Shown piece after piece: positions 1 through 4,989 of a DNA stretch of 5,731 bases. The notes below the pieces were generated by a model. That model did no database searches and was not told the origin of the DNA. It saw nothing but the letters and a program-made list of their open reading frames with translations. Where the stretch lies: contig JAGXNU010000136.1 of assembly GCA_019894815.1 (NCBI GenBank), positions 1 through 5,731 on the forward strand. Reading direction: 5' to 3'. The stretch's first letter is position 1. Each line of letters opens with the position of its first letter. The translations under genes were made by a program, and so were the position numbers. Origin of the DNA: Promethearchaeota archaeon. Its GTDB lineage: Archaea; Asgardarchaeota; Lokiarchaeia; Sigyniarchaeales; SOKP01.

Positions 1-408
1 GTACTAGAAATCTGGAGAAATCGATTTGCAGTGTACTTACTCATTCCTATAACAATAGGATCACTCATTTTTACCCCCGTGGCATTTATCTGTATTGTAT
101 TTTGGTTCAAAGTCATAGTATTTGATAAAGGTGAGCCAAAAAAATATGAAAGAATTGCTTTGCTTATATCTATGATCTGGATAGCTTTAATTGCATCCCT
201 CTCCTATATTTTTAACTTAGTGTTCTATGAATCAATACAACCATTATTCTGGACCATTCAAATCTTTTACTTAATTGGAATTCTTATTTCTAGCGCAATC
301 TTCATTTACCAATTTATAAAGCTGAAGGGAATTACAATAAAGAAAATCAGGGAAGAAATTAAAGAAAGAAGAGAAGTTGAAGAGGAACAAGCTGAAGAAT
401 CAAAATAA
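1..408 (+). CDS. Small multi-pass membrane protein, 3' part (start lies outside the window)
   Basis: The reading frame is open from base 1, with codons for VLEIWRNRFA before the first possible start (GTG at 31), so the gene probably begins upstream; 135 residues are visible before the TAA. Counting from base 1, there are about three hydrophobic segments: roughly residues 10-40, 52-77 and 80-104. A charged tail of about 28 residues, rich in Lys, Arg and Glu and likely helical, ends the protein. The visible part therefore looks like a membrane anchor with a cytoplasmic charged helix. I do not recognise a family and see no catalytic motif. A hairpin plus T-run directly follows the stop, so this is the last gene of its transcript. 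Coding is likely because the frame is long, has a coherent hydrophobic pattern and a clean terminator; the function is unknown. A GTG start at 31 remains possible but has no convincing ribosome binding site. Confidence 0.6.
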   Translation, partial: VLEIWRNRFAVYLLIPITIGSLIFTPVAFICIVFWFKVIVFDKGEPKKYERIALLISMIWIALIASLSYIFNLVFYESIQPLFWTIQIFYLIGILISSAIFIYQFIKLKGITIKKIREEIKERREVEEEQAEESK

Positions 409-415
409 TTAGATT

Positions 416-452
416 AATGTAGGCTTTTTTCTACATTTTTACTTTTTTTTTT
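416..452 (+). terminator. Hairpin and T-run terminator after the membrane protein gene
   Basis: AATGTAG (416-422) pairs perfectly with CTACATT (431-437) around an 8-base loop, GCTTTTTT. A run of ten T follows at 443-452. It begins eight bases after the stop codon at 406-408. Archaeal RNA polymerase stops mainly on T-runs, so the T-tract may be the working part and the hairpin an aid. Confidence 0.6.
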
Positions 453-490
453 ATGATTTTAATATATTAATTTTAAATAAAATTAAACAG

Positions 491-498
491 ATATAAAA
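491..498 (+). promoter_or_regulatory. Candidate TATA box for the 58-codon gene
   Basis: ATATAAAA lies 43-50 bases upstream of the TTG start at 541. With the usual archaeal spacing of about 26 bases from TATA box to transcript start, the transcript would begin near 520, leaving a short leader that contains the GGTGAT ribosome binding site at 529-534. The background is very AT-rich, so chance matches are common. Confidence 0.3.
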
Positions 499-540
499 TT
501 TAATTAGGAATTTTATAGAGTTGTATAAGGTGATAGAAAA

Positions 541-717
541 TTGAGTGACGAAAAACCCGAACCAACAACATCAAAAACAAATAAATTAGTGGGTCCCGGA
601 TTAGGTTTAATAATCATGGGGGTAGCATATCTCATTTGGTGGTTATCATTTATTGAGGATGCAATAATTGATCCCCGATGGACCCATAATATTGCTTATG
701 CACTTATTATCAAATAA
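541..717 (+). CDS. 58-residue single-span membrane protein with a TTG start
   Basis: The start is set by a strong GGTGAT ribosome binding site at 529-534, six bases before TTG at 541; the frame ends in tandem stops TAATAA (715-720). The protein has a polar, Pro/Thr/Lys-rich N-terminus (residues 2-15), then one hydrophobic span at about residues 17-38 with the pattern GPGLGLIIMGVAYLIWWL. A short tail follows with acidic residues (E39, D40, D44) and aromatic residues (W47, H49, Y53). The positive charges lie on the N-terminal side (K12, K15), which suggests that end is cytoplasmic. I do not recognise a family. It could be a small subunit or regulator of a membrane complex, but the context does not say which. 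It stands alone between a terminator and a 214-base gap. The ribosome binding site, tandem stops and protein-like composition make it likely to be real despite its size. Confidence 0.6.
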   Translation: MSDEKPEPTTSKTNKLVGPGLGLIIMGVAYLIWWLSFIEDAIIDPRWTHNIAYALIIK

Positions 718-931
718 TAAATCTATGAATATTTTATAACATGAATAATAGATATTAATCTATATTTAAATGATTATAAATATGGATCCAATTGATATTA
801 TTTTTATTGCTAATGCTTACCATTCTCTCGTCCATTGCGTTTAAATCATGTAATGAGTAAACTTTTATAGAAATGAATCAAAATATTATTCGAGCTAACT
901 AAAAGTTTTTAAAAAAAAAGGTAAATCAAAT
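718..931. other. AT-rich intergenic region with a small inverted repeat
   Basis: No convincing gene is present. ATAGAT (748-753) and ATCTAT (758-763) form a short inverted repeat with a 4-base spacer, which could be an operator half-site pair or a weak hairpin ending the preceding transcript. TTTTATAG at 863-870 is a candidate TATA box for the gene at 932. A 24-codon frame at 770-844 lacks a ribosome binding site and is discussed under findings. Confidence 0.4.
863..870 (+). promoter_or_regulatory. Candidate TATA box for the first NifX-like gene
   Basis: TTTTATAG lies about 62-69 bases before the ATG at 932. A transcript starting some 26 bases downstream (near 893) would have a leader of about 40 bases, including the weak AAGGT ribosome binding site at 918-922. 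This is a pattern match in AT-rich sequence only. Confidence 0.3.
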
Positions 932-1324
932 ATGGATATAATAGCAGTACCGAGTTATAGAGAAGGAGGATTAAATGAGAATTTTCACCCAAAATTTGGT
1001 CGTTGTCAGTGCTTTACATTTGTCTATATTGAGAATGATGAAATTATACAAGTTAAAGTAATCAAAAATTTAGCGGCTGACGAACCAGGAGGTGCTGGCA
1101 CGCTATCAGCTGAATTAGTTAAAAATAATGGTGGTGATAAGCTAATTGTTAGCAGACTAGGGTCAAACGCCTCCAAAGCATTAAATTCCTTGAATATTAA
1201 AACATTTCAAGGACCTGATCAAGAAATTACAATTAAAGAATTAATAAATCTTTACATTGATGGAAAGTTAAATATGACCAAATCAGCAGAGCTCATAAAA
1301 AATGCTGAAATGGGGCAAAAATAA
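932..1324 (+). CDS. NifX/NifB-C-terminal-like (MTH1175/ORP family) cofactor-binding protein, cysteine-containing paralog
   Basis: This 130-residue protein has the fold signature of the dinitrogenase iron-molybdenum cofactor family (Pfam PF02579). It opens with a beta strand (DIIAVPSY), then G-L-N-E-x-F-H-P-K-F-G-R at residues 13-24, matching the family 'xHFGRxxxF' motif. A Gly-rich turn (GGAG near residue 53) and a strand-turn LIVSRLGSNASKAL, like the usual 'GxxGPNAxxxL', follow. Members bind or carry Mo/Fe-S cofactors or precursors; in Desulfovibrio the ORP member binds a Mo-Cu sulfide cluster. Unlike the next gene, it carries a Cys-x-Cys pair (C25, C27) just after the FGR motif, a possible metal ligand. 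The start at 932 has a weak AAGGT nine bases upstream. It lies 238 bases ahead of its paralog and may have its own promoter. The family is well supported; the ligand and client are unknown. No nitrogenase genes are visible, so a role in nitrogen fixation should not be assumed. Confidence 0.87.
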   Translation: MDIIAVPSYREGGLNENFHPKFGRCQCFTFVYIENDEIIQVKVIKNLAADEPGGAGTLSAELVKNNGGDKLIVSRLGSNASKALNSLNIKTFQGPDQEITIKELINLYIDGKLNMTKSAELIKNAEMGQK

Positions 1325-1380
1325 AAATCCATGATGATTTAAATCATACTTTTAGAAAATAGAGCTCAAATAGGGTAATC

Positions 1381-1443
1381 TTAAGAAAGATTAACCGTTT
1401 CTTAACTTCTTGTTATTGTTAACTTAAAATCAATTCTTTTTTT
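1381..1443 (+). terminator. Possible terminator or attenuator after the first NifX-like gene
   Basis: TTAAGAAA (1381-1388) pairs perfectly with TTTCTTAA (1398-1405) around a 9-base loop, and seven T residues follow at 1437-1443. The stem is AT-rich and the T-run is some 30 bases away, so the T-run rather than the hairpin may be the stop signal. An overlapping alternative stem (1374-1396) could compete with it. Confidence 0.35.
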
Positions 1444-1506
1444 AAATAATATAGATATTTATTATATTTATGTAGAGGAAATCATTTTTAATAATTATTC
1501 AAAAAA

Positions 1507-1514
1507 ATTTAAAT
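1507..1514 (+). promoter_or_regulatory. Candidate TATA-like box for the second NifX-like gene and ATPase operon
   Basis: ATTTAAAT preceded by an A-tract (1501-1507) lies about 50 bases before the ATG at 1563. It would place the transcript start near 1537, just ahead of the GGTGAT at 1548-1553. A second AT-rich candidate sits at 1457-1470. Neither can be confirmed by eye. Confidence 0.25.
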
Positions 1515-1562
1515 TCGATCAAAATTTAGTTTAATCATACTTTAAGTGGTGATATGTAAAAA

Positions 1563-1973
1563 ATGGTAATAATTGGTATTCCTACCTTTGGAAATAAAGG
1601 CTTGAATGAGGTTTTAAATAATCGATTTGGAAGATCTAGCAGCTTTACTATCGTCACAATTGAGAATAATGTAATTGTAGAAGTTAAATCCGTTGTAAAT
1701 GATGCGCAAGGCGCGATGGGTGGTGCGGGAATTCAAGCGGCTCAAATCATAGGTAATAACGGGGCCACAGAAGTCATTGTAGGCAATTTAGGTCCTAACG
1801 CGACGAGTTCTTTAAGTGCATTAAATATTACAATTTATCAAGCACAGGGTGGAACTGTGAAAGAATTAATAGATTTGCGTTTAAGTGGTAAATTGCAAGT
1901 TCTTACATCTTCAAATGTTGGAGCTCACGCAGGTATGGGCGGAGGCCGAGGCGGTCAAGGAAGACAAGTTTAA
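1563..1973 (+). CDS. NifX-like (MTH1175/ORP family) protein with Gly-rich C-terminal tail
   Basis: This 136-residue protein is a clear paralog of the one at 932. It shares the strand VIIGIPTFGNKGLNE, the N-x-RFGR-xxxF motif (around residues 20-28), a Gly-rich GGAGIQAAQI turn and the VIVGNLGPNATSSL segment that closes the fold. It has no cysteine at all, so any cofactor would be held by non-thiol contacts; the Desulfovibrio ORP cluster is known to be non-covalently bound. It ends in a flexible tail (residues 120-136) rich in Gly with His122, Met125 and three Arg, which the upstream paralog lacks. GGTGAT at 1548-1553 sits nine bases before the ATG and fixes the start. The next gene begins 44 bases after its stop, so it is probably co-transcribed with the two Fe-S ATPases. 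Expected role: carrier or scaffold for a metal-sulfur cofactor in the cytoplasm, with the ATPases as loading or transfer partners (inferred from context). Confidence 0.9.
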   Translation: MVIIGIPTFGNKGLNEVLNNRFGRSSSFTIVTIENNVIVEVKSVVNDAQGAMGGAGIQAAQIIGNNGATEVIVGNLGPNATSSLSALNITIYQAQGGTVKELIDLRLSGKLQVLTSSNVGAHAGMGGGRGGQGRQV

Positions 1974-2017
1974 TCAAATAAAATTTATAACTTATTTAAT
2001 ATAAAGCAAGACTAAAT

Positions 2018-2947
2018 ATGAACAACATTAACAAAAAACCAAAAATTATTTGTGTTACCGGTGGCAAGGGCGGGACGGGGAAAACGCTGGTTGCCGTGAA
2101 TTTGGCAATAATGTTTAAGAATCGGGGTTATAAAGTACTTCTTATCGACGGAGATGTTGAGAACCCCAATACCTTTTTATTATTAAACGCAAAACTTAAG
2201 AATAAAACAGAAGTTCTTTATTTCCTACCTAAAATAATTGAGGATAAATGTACAAAGTGTGGGTTGTGCGCAGAAAATTGTGGAACACATGCACTATTAC
2301 ACATAAAAGATTCCTATCCAATTCCTATATCAACGGTCTGTTCAGGTTGCAAACTATGTTATAAAATTTGTCCGACTAATGCCATTGAACCAGATTTAAA
2401 AGTTATTGGATGGACTTACACAGCCTCAGCATTTAACATGGATCTTTTTCTAGGCGAATTAAAGCCAGCCGAAGCGCGCTCAGCTGTAATTGTAAATAAA
2501 TTAATGGAAAATTTAGAACACATTATAAAAACAGAGCCAAAAAAATACGATGTCGTTGTATTAGATACAGCGCCTGGAGCCCATTGCGACGTAGAAGAAT
2601 TAATTAGTGGGGCTGATCTTGTCATACCAGTTACAGAACCTACGAGGTTCGGAAAGCTTGATCTATTGAGAATCATAGAATTGATTGATTTGTTAAAGAA
2701 AGAATACAAGTCTATTGTGAATCGATCATCGCTACTGGGTTACAAAGAGAAATTTTTAAAAGAATTAGAAGCAAAAGGGATAGAAATTTTAGGCGACATT
2801 CCTTTAGACGAAGAAATTGTAAGCTCGTATTGTCAAGGGATTCCGTTAATGGAAGAAAGTAGCAAATATGATAGGGATGGAGCTGGCTACAAATCGTTTG
2901 AAATAATTTTTGAGAACTTAATGAAATGGGGTGATTTTTCAAAATGA
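2018..2947 (+). CDS. MinD/Mrp-family P-loop ATPase with inserted 2[4Fe-4S] ferredoxin domain (first of pair)
   Basis: A 309-residue deviant Walker A (SIMIBI-class) ATPase. The KGGTGKT loop is at residues 17-23 with the signature lysine K17. Switch I (LLIDGDVENPN) is at 42-51 and the switch II/Walker B DTAPG at 183-187. Between them lies a bacterial-type ferredoxin domain: C78, C81, C84, C88 and C108, C111, C114, C118, enough for two [4Fe-4S] clusters. The segment GELKPAEARSAVIVNKL (about 146-162) is typical of this subfamily. Proteins of this type form homo- or heterodimers sandwiching ATP and are linked to Fe-S or Mo cofactor handling; in Desulfovibrio two of them belong to the ORP complex. 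No GGTG ribosome binding site precedes the ATG; TTTATAAC (1984-1991), about 30 bases upstream, could instead drive a leaderless transcript. The gene overlaps the next by 4 bases. Family assignment is firm, exact role inferred. Confidence 0.92.
   Translation: MNNINKKPKIICVTGGKGGTGKTLVAVNLAIMFKNRGYKVLLIDGDVENPNTFLLLNAKLKNKTEVLYFLPKIIEDKCTKCGLCAENCGTHALLHIKDSYPIPISTVCSGCKLCYKICPTNAIEPDLKVIGWTYTASAFNMDLFLGELKPAEARSAVIVNKLMENLEHIIKTEPKKYDVVVLDTAPGAHCDVEELISGADLVIPVTEPTRFGKLDLLRIIELIDLLKKEYKSIVNRSSLLGYKEKFLKELEAKGIEILGDIPLDEEIVSSYCQGIPLMEESSKYDRDGAGYKSFEIIFENLMKWGDFSK
2930..2935 (+). promoter_or_regulatory. Ribosome binding site of the second ATPase, inside the first ATPase gene
   Basis: GGTGAT lies eight bases before the ATG at 2944, within the last codons of the upstream gene. 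It fixes the start of the overlapping gene and supports translational coupling of the pair. Confidence 0.7.
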
Positions 2948-3861
2948 AAAAGATTGGGGTCATAAGTGGAAAAGGGGGAGTGGGGAAAACTTCGCTCGTA
3001 GCATCGCTAGCTAGCATTGCGTACAAGGATCAGGACATTAATCTAATTATATTAGATTGCGATGTTGATGCCCCTAATTTAGCCTTAATACTACCACCTA
3101 AATCTGAGGAGGACGTAGTAACCCAGGACACATTTACTACAAAAAAAGCGCGATTTTTAGAAGAAAAATGCGTGAATTGCAAACAATGTTATGACGACCA
3201 TTTTTGTGAATTTAACGCATTAAATTGGAATGAGAGCGATAACATTCCTATTATCGACTATTTAGCATGTGAGGGGTGTGGAGCATGTAAGGTTTTATGC
3301 CCTGAGGATGCATTTGAAATCAATCCAGTTAAAAGTGGAGAAATAATAAAATATGAAACAGATATTGGATTTCCTTTAATTTACGGCAAAACTAAACTAG
3401 GTAGCACCACTTCAGGTTTATTAGTTTCAGAAGTTAAATGGCACGCTACAAGCATCAAAGAGTTCAACGACGCAAATCTTATTTTAATTGATGGACCTCC
3501 TGGAATAGGATGTCCTGTAATTGCGACGGTTTCAGGTTTAGACTATATAGTCGCAATAACAGAACCAACACCATCAGGATTGCACGATTTGTCACGAGCA
3601 ATTGAGATGGTTAACCAGTTTAACATTCCTTTCGGGATTGTAATTAATAAAGCCGATTTAAAAAGCGCATCTCAAAAACAATTAAACAAATACATTGAAA
3701 AAGCAGGTCATGAAATTTTAGGCAGAATTAACTTCGACTTATCCATACCGGAAGCAATGTCGTACGCAGAACCTGTTGTAGATTATGCACCGGAATCAGT
3801 AGCCAGTCAGGCAATTAATAGGATATACATAAAACTAAAGCAAGTTCTCGCAAAATTATAG
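2944..3861 (+). CDS. MinD/Mrp-family P-loop ATPase with inserted 2[4Fe-4S] ferredoxin domain (second of pair)
   Basis: A 305-residue paralog of the preceding ATPase with the same layout. KGGVGKT is at residues 10-16 (signature lysine K10), switch I LDCDVDAPN at 37-45 and switch II DGPPG at 183-187, followed by a Cys-Pro pair (C190, P191). The ferredoxin insert has C76, C79, C82, C88 and C109, C112, C115, C119. The first cluster motif is irregular, with five residues instead of three between its third and fourth cysteines (Cys-Tyr-Asp-Asp-His-Phe-Cys). The ATG lies inside the stop region of the upstream gene (ATGA, 2944-2947) and has its own GGTGAT eight bases ahead (2930-2935), so translation is coupled and efficient. 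Tandem, diverged ATPases like these probably form a heterodimer (inference). The gene is the last of the operon and faces a convergent neighbour. Strong family assignment; the cofactor or partner served is not known. Confidence 0.92.
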   Translation: MKKIGVISGKGGVGKTSLVASLASIAYKDQDINLIILDCDVDAPNLALILPPKSEEDVVTQDTFTTKKARFLEEKCVNCKQCYDDHFCEFNALNWNESDNIPIIDYLACEGCGACKVLCPEDAFEINPVKSGEIIKYETDIGFPLIYGKTKLGSTTSGLLVSEVKWHATSIKEFNDANLILIDGPPGIGCPVIATVSGLDYIVAITEPTPSGLHDLSRAIEMVNQFNIPFGIVINKADLKSASQKQLNKYIEKAGHEILGRINFDLSIPEAMSYAEPVVDYAPESVASQAINRIYIKLKQVLAKL

Positions 3862-3874
3862 CACATTTTATTTT

Positions 3875-3896
3875 TTAGAAGATTTAAATTTTCTAA
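3875..3896. terminator. Near-perfect 22-base palindrome between convergent genes, possible two-way terminator
   Basis: TTAGAA (3875-3880) and TTCTAA (3891-3896) flank GATTTAAATT; the whole 22 bases is a palindrome except one position, which would be a G-U pair in RNA. A run of six T precedes it (3871-3876). It lies 13 bases after the ATPase stop and 98 bases beyond the stop of the minus-strand deacetylase gene, a sensible place for a terminator working on either strand. All pairs but one are A-T or G-U rich, so stability is modest. Confidence 0.4.
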
Positions 3897-3956
3897 TACG
3901 TTAGTACTCAATTAAAAAATCATTGATTGCATTCTATACTGTAAAGATCTTTTGAC

Positions 3957-3985
3957 AAAAATGGAAAAAGGGGAATAAAGAAAAA
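3957..3985 (-). terminator. T-rich terminator region for the PIG-L gene
   Basis: On the minus strand three runs of five T follow the PIG-L stop codon (plus-strand A-tracts at 3981-3985, 3965-3969 and 3957-3961). There is no strong hairpin. Serial T-tracts are the usual signal for archaeal transcription termination. Confidence 0.45.
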
Positions 3986-3993
3986 GGAATCTT

Positions 3994-4836
3994 TTAATAA
4001 ATCTTAGGTTTTTCTGGAGCATTTCCTAACATTTCAGCCATTAATTGTTGAAAATTATCAAAATGACCTGGAAGAGTTTTTTGGACATAAAAAGCTTCTG
4101 CTACTTCTAAACCTGCTTTTTTTCCTATAACAGATGCTATAGAACGTAGAAGGCTATTTGCTTGTCGCGTGAGTTTTTTTAATTGTTTTTCGGAGACGTT
4201 TGCGGGATCAATATTAGGAGAAAATAATTCTGCTAAGAGTTCTAATGTCGCCTCAAATTTCAAAGCGGCATTCACTTTTTTTTCCAAAGTAGATGAGATA
4301 TCGACAAAAGCATTTGGATAATGACCTAATAAACCCATTAGCCAGATTTCAGAACAAGCATATGGATCCACACCATCAACCAATTGATCTTGATATAGAA
4401 GGGGGAACGCTGCAAAAGCTCCAGCTTCAGCCGCCATTCTTCCCACAACAACGTGATCTGGATGCACTTCATATTTTGCCCAAGGATCGAATGTTACCAC
4501 CCGATCTGCTTTATATTTCCTTACAAGATATACTAATTCCTTTCTTAGGACTGCTGGGTTAATGAAACCCGCATCAGAATGTTCTAAAATTAAGGTTTCT
4601 TTAAATCCCAATAGGTTATTTGAGGCTCTAAGTTCTTTTTCTCTCTTTTTAGCTACATCTTCTTTAGTTAAATCATTTCTAAGAGTTCCAACTTCTCCAT
4701 TCGTGCAACATATAACATTTACATCATGCCCTTCTTCTACCCAGCGTGCTAATGTTCCTGCACTAAAAAATGATAAATCATCAGGGTGGGCTATGATTGC
4801 TAATACATTTAAATTATTTGAAGTAAAAATTATCAC
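3994..4836 (-). CDS. PIG-L/LmbE-family zinc-dependent N-deacetylase
   Basis: A 280-residue protein of the PIG-L/LmbE superfamily, which removes acetyl groups from N-acetylglucosamine-type sugars on small conjugates, lipids or chitobiose. The defining AHPDD motif is at residues 16-20: by family knowledge H17 and D20 bind zinc and D19 is the general base. TNGEVG (45-50), the REKE helix (65-68), DP (117-118) and HPDH (125-128, H128 as third zinc ligand) complete the core. PNAFVDIS (174-181) and AEAFYVQ (246-252) match the family's C-terminal part. No signal peptide or membrane segment is seen, so it should be cytoplasmic. The start is GTG at 4836; a TAA lies six codons upstream in frame and no other usual start fits before HPDD. 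Oddly, the GTG is itself part of a GGTGAT. The substrate cannot be read from sequence: an archaeal Dac-like chitobiose deacetylase, glycolipid deacetylase or thiol-biosynthesis role are all possible. It is transcribed towards the ATPase operon and divergently from the Fe-S/fwdB operon. Confidence 0.9.
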   Translation of the reverse strand: MIIFTSNNLNVLAIIAHPDDLSFFSAGTLARWVEEGHDVNVICCTNGEVGTLRNDLTKEDVAKKREKELRASNNLLGFKETLILEHSDAGFINPAVLRKELVYLVRKYKADRVVTFDPWAKYEVHPDHVVVGRMAAEAGAFAAFPLLYQDQLVDGVDPYACSEIWLMGLLGHYPNAFVDISSTLEKKVNAALKFEATLELLAELFSPNIDPANVSEKQLKKLTRQANSLLRSIASVIGKKAGLEVAEAFYVQKTLPGHFDNFQQLMAEMLGNAPEKPKIY

Positions 4837-4865
4837 CTTGCCTTGATAATATTACTTGCTAGTTT

Positions 4866-4890
4866 CTATTTAAAAGTCTTTTTATATTCA
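4866..4890. promoter_or_regulatory. Divergent promoter region between PIG-L and the Fe-S/fwdB operon
   Basis: The 153-base gap between divergent starts (4837-4989) has one strong AT-box cluster. On the plus strand TTTTTATATT (4879-4888) would give a transcript start near 4910. On the minus strand the same bases read ATATAAAA, about 44 bases from the GTG at 4836, and TTTTAAATAG (4866-4875) lies closer still. One TATA region may serve both directions. Assigned by pattern and position only. Confidence 0.35.
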
Positions 4891-4960
4891 ATAATCTAAA
4901 GAAATTAATAAGTTCCAAAATATTTTTCAACACAAGAGATTATGAAATATTTAATTCCAA

Positions 4961-4965
4961 GGTGA
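4961..4965 (+). promoter_or_regulatory. Ribosome binding site ahead of the three-cluster Fe-S protein
   Basis: GGTGA at 4961-4965 is the only Shine-Dalgarno match upstream of this gene. It is 24 bases from the ATG at 4990, too far for normal use, but six bases from an in-frame ATT at 4972. Its TGA is itself an in-frame stop, so the protein cannot start further upstream. Confidence 0.5.
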
Positions 4966-4989
4966 AATATCATTCCCGTACAAAATTTC

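Larger units (their letters stand above)
1325..1562. other. Intergenic region between the two NifX-like genes, with several inverted repeats
   Basis: No gene is seen. From left to right it holds a perfect 14-base palindrome ATGATTTAAATCAT (1334-1347). Two overlapping hairpins that cannot form together follow (1374-1396 and 1381-1405), then a repeated TTAACTT (1402-1408 and 1419-1425) and a T-run at 1437-1443. AT-rich promoter-like sequence (ATTTATTATATTTA 1457-1470; ATTTAAAT 1507-1514) precedes a strong GGTGAT ribosome binding site (1548-1553). The arrangement suggests an end or attenuation point after the first gene and a fresh start before the second. Confidence 0.5.

Noticed and set aside
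2416..2709. Minus-strand frame of 97 codons inside the first ATPase gene
   Set aside because: It lies wholly within a gene with clear MinD and ferredoxin motifs; its own product has no recognisable domain.
2712..3026. Minus-strand frame of 104 codons across the junction of the two ATPase genes
   Set aside because: It is a shadow of the coding strand; the plus strand is certain from the P-loop and ferredoxin motifs.
932..3861. A nitrogen fixation (nif) locus
   Set aside because: The NifX-like proteins are of the general cofactor-binding family; there is no nifH, nifD, nifK, nifE, nifN or nifB in the window, and the ATPases are MinD/Mrp type with ferredoxin inserts rather than NifH.
2018..3861. 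Cell-division MinD or Nbp35/ApbC Fe-S carriers
   Set aside because: MinD lacks the inserted ferredoxin domain and ends in a membrane-binding helix not seen here; Nbp35/ApbC types carry a C-terminal CxxC rather than a two-cluster insert.
4293..4846. Two plus-strand frames (4293-4562 and 4562-4846) opposite the PIG-L gene
   Set aside because: The minus strand carries the complete AHPDD and HPDH catalytic motifs; the plus-strand products look non-protein-like.
4942..4965. Seven-codon leader frame (MKYLIPR) ending in the TGA of the GGTGA ahead of the Fe-S protein
   Set aside because: It has no ribosome binding site, and short frames like this are expected by chance; its overlap with the GGTGA is noted but not enough to call an upstream control peptide.
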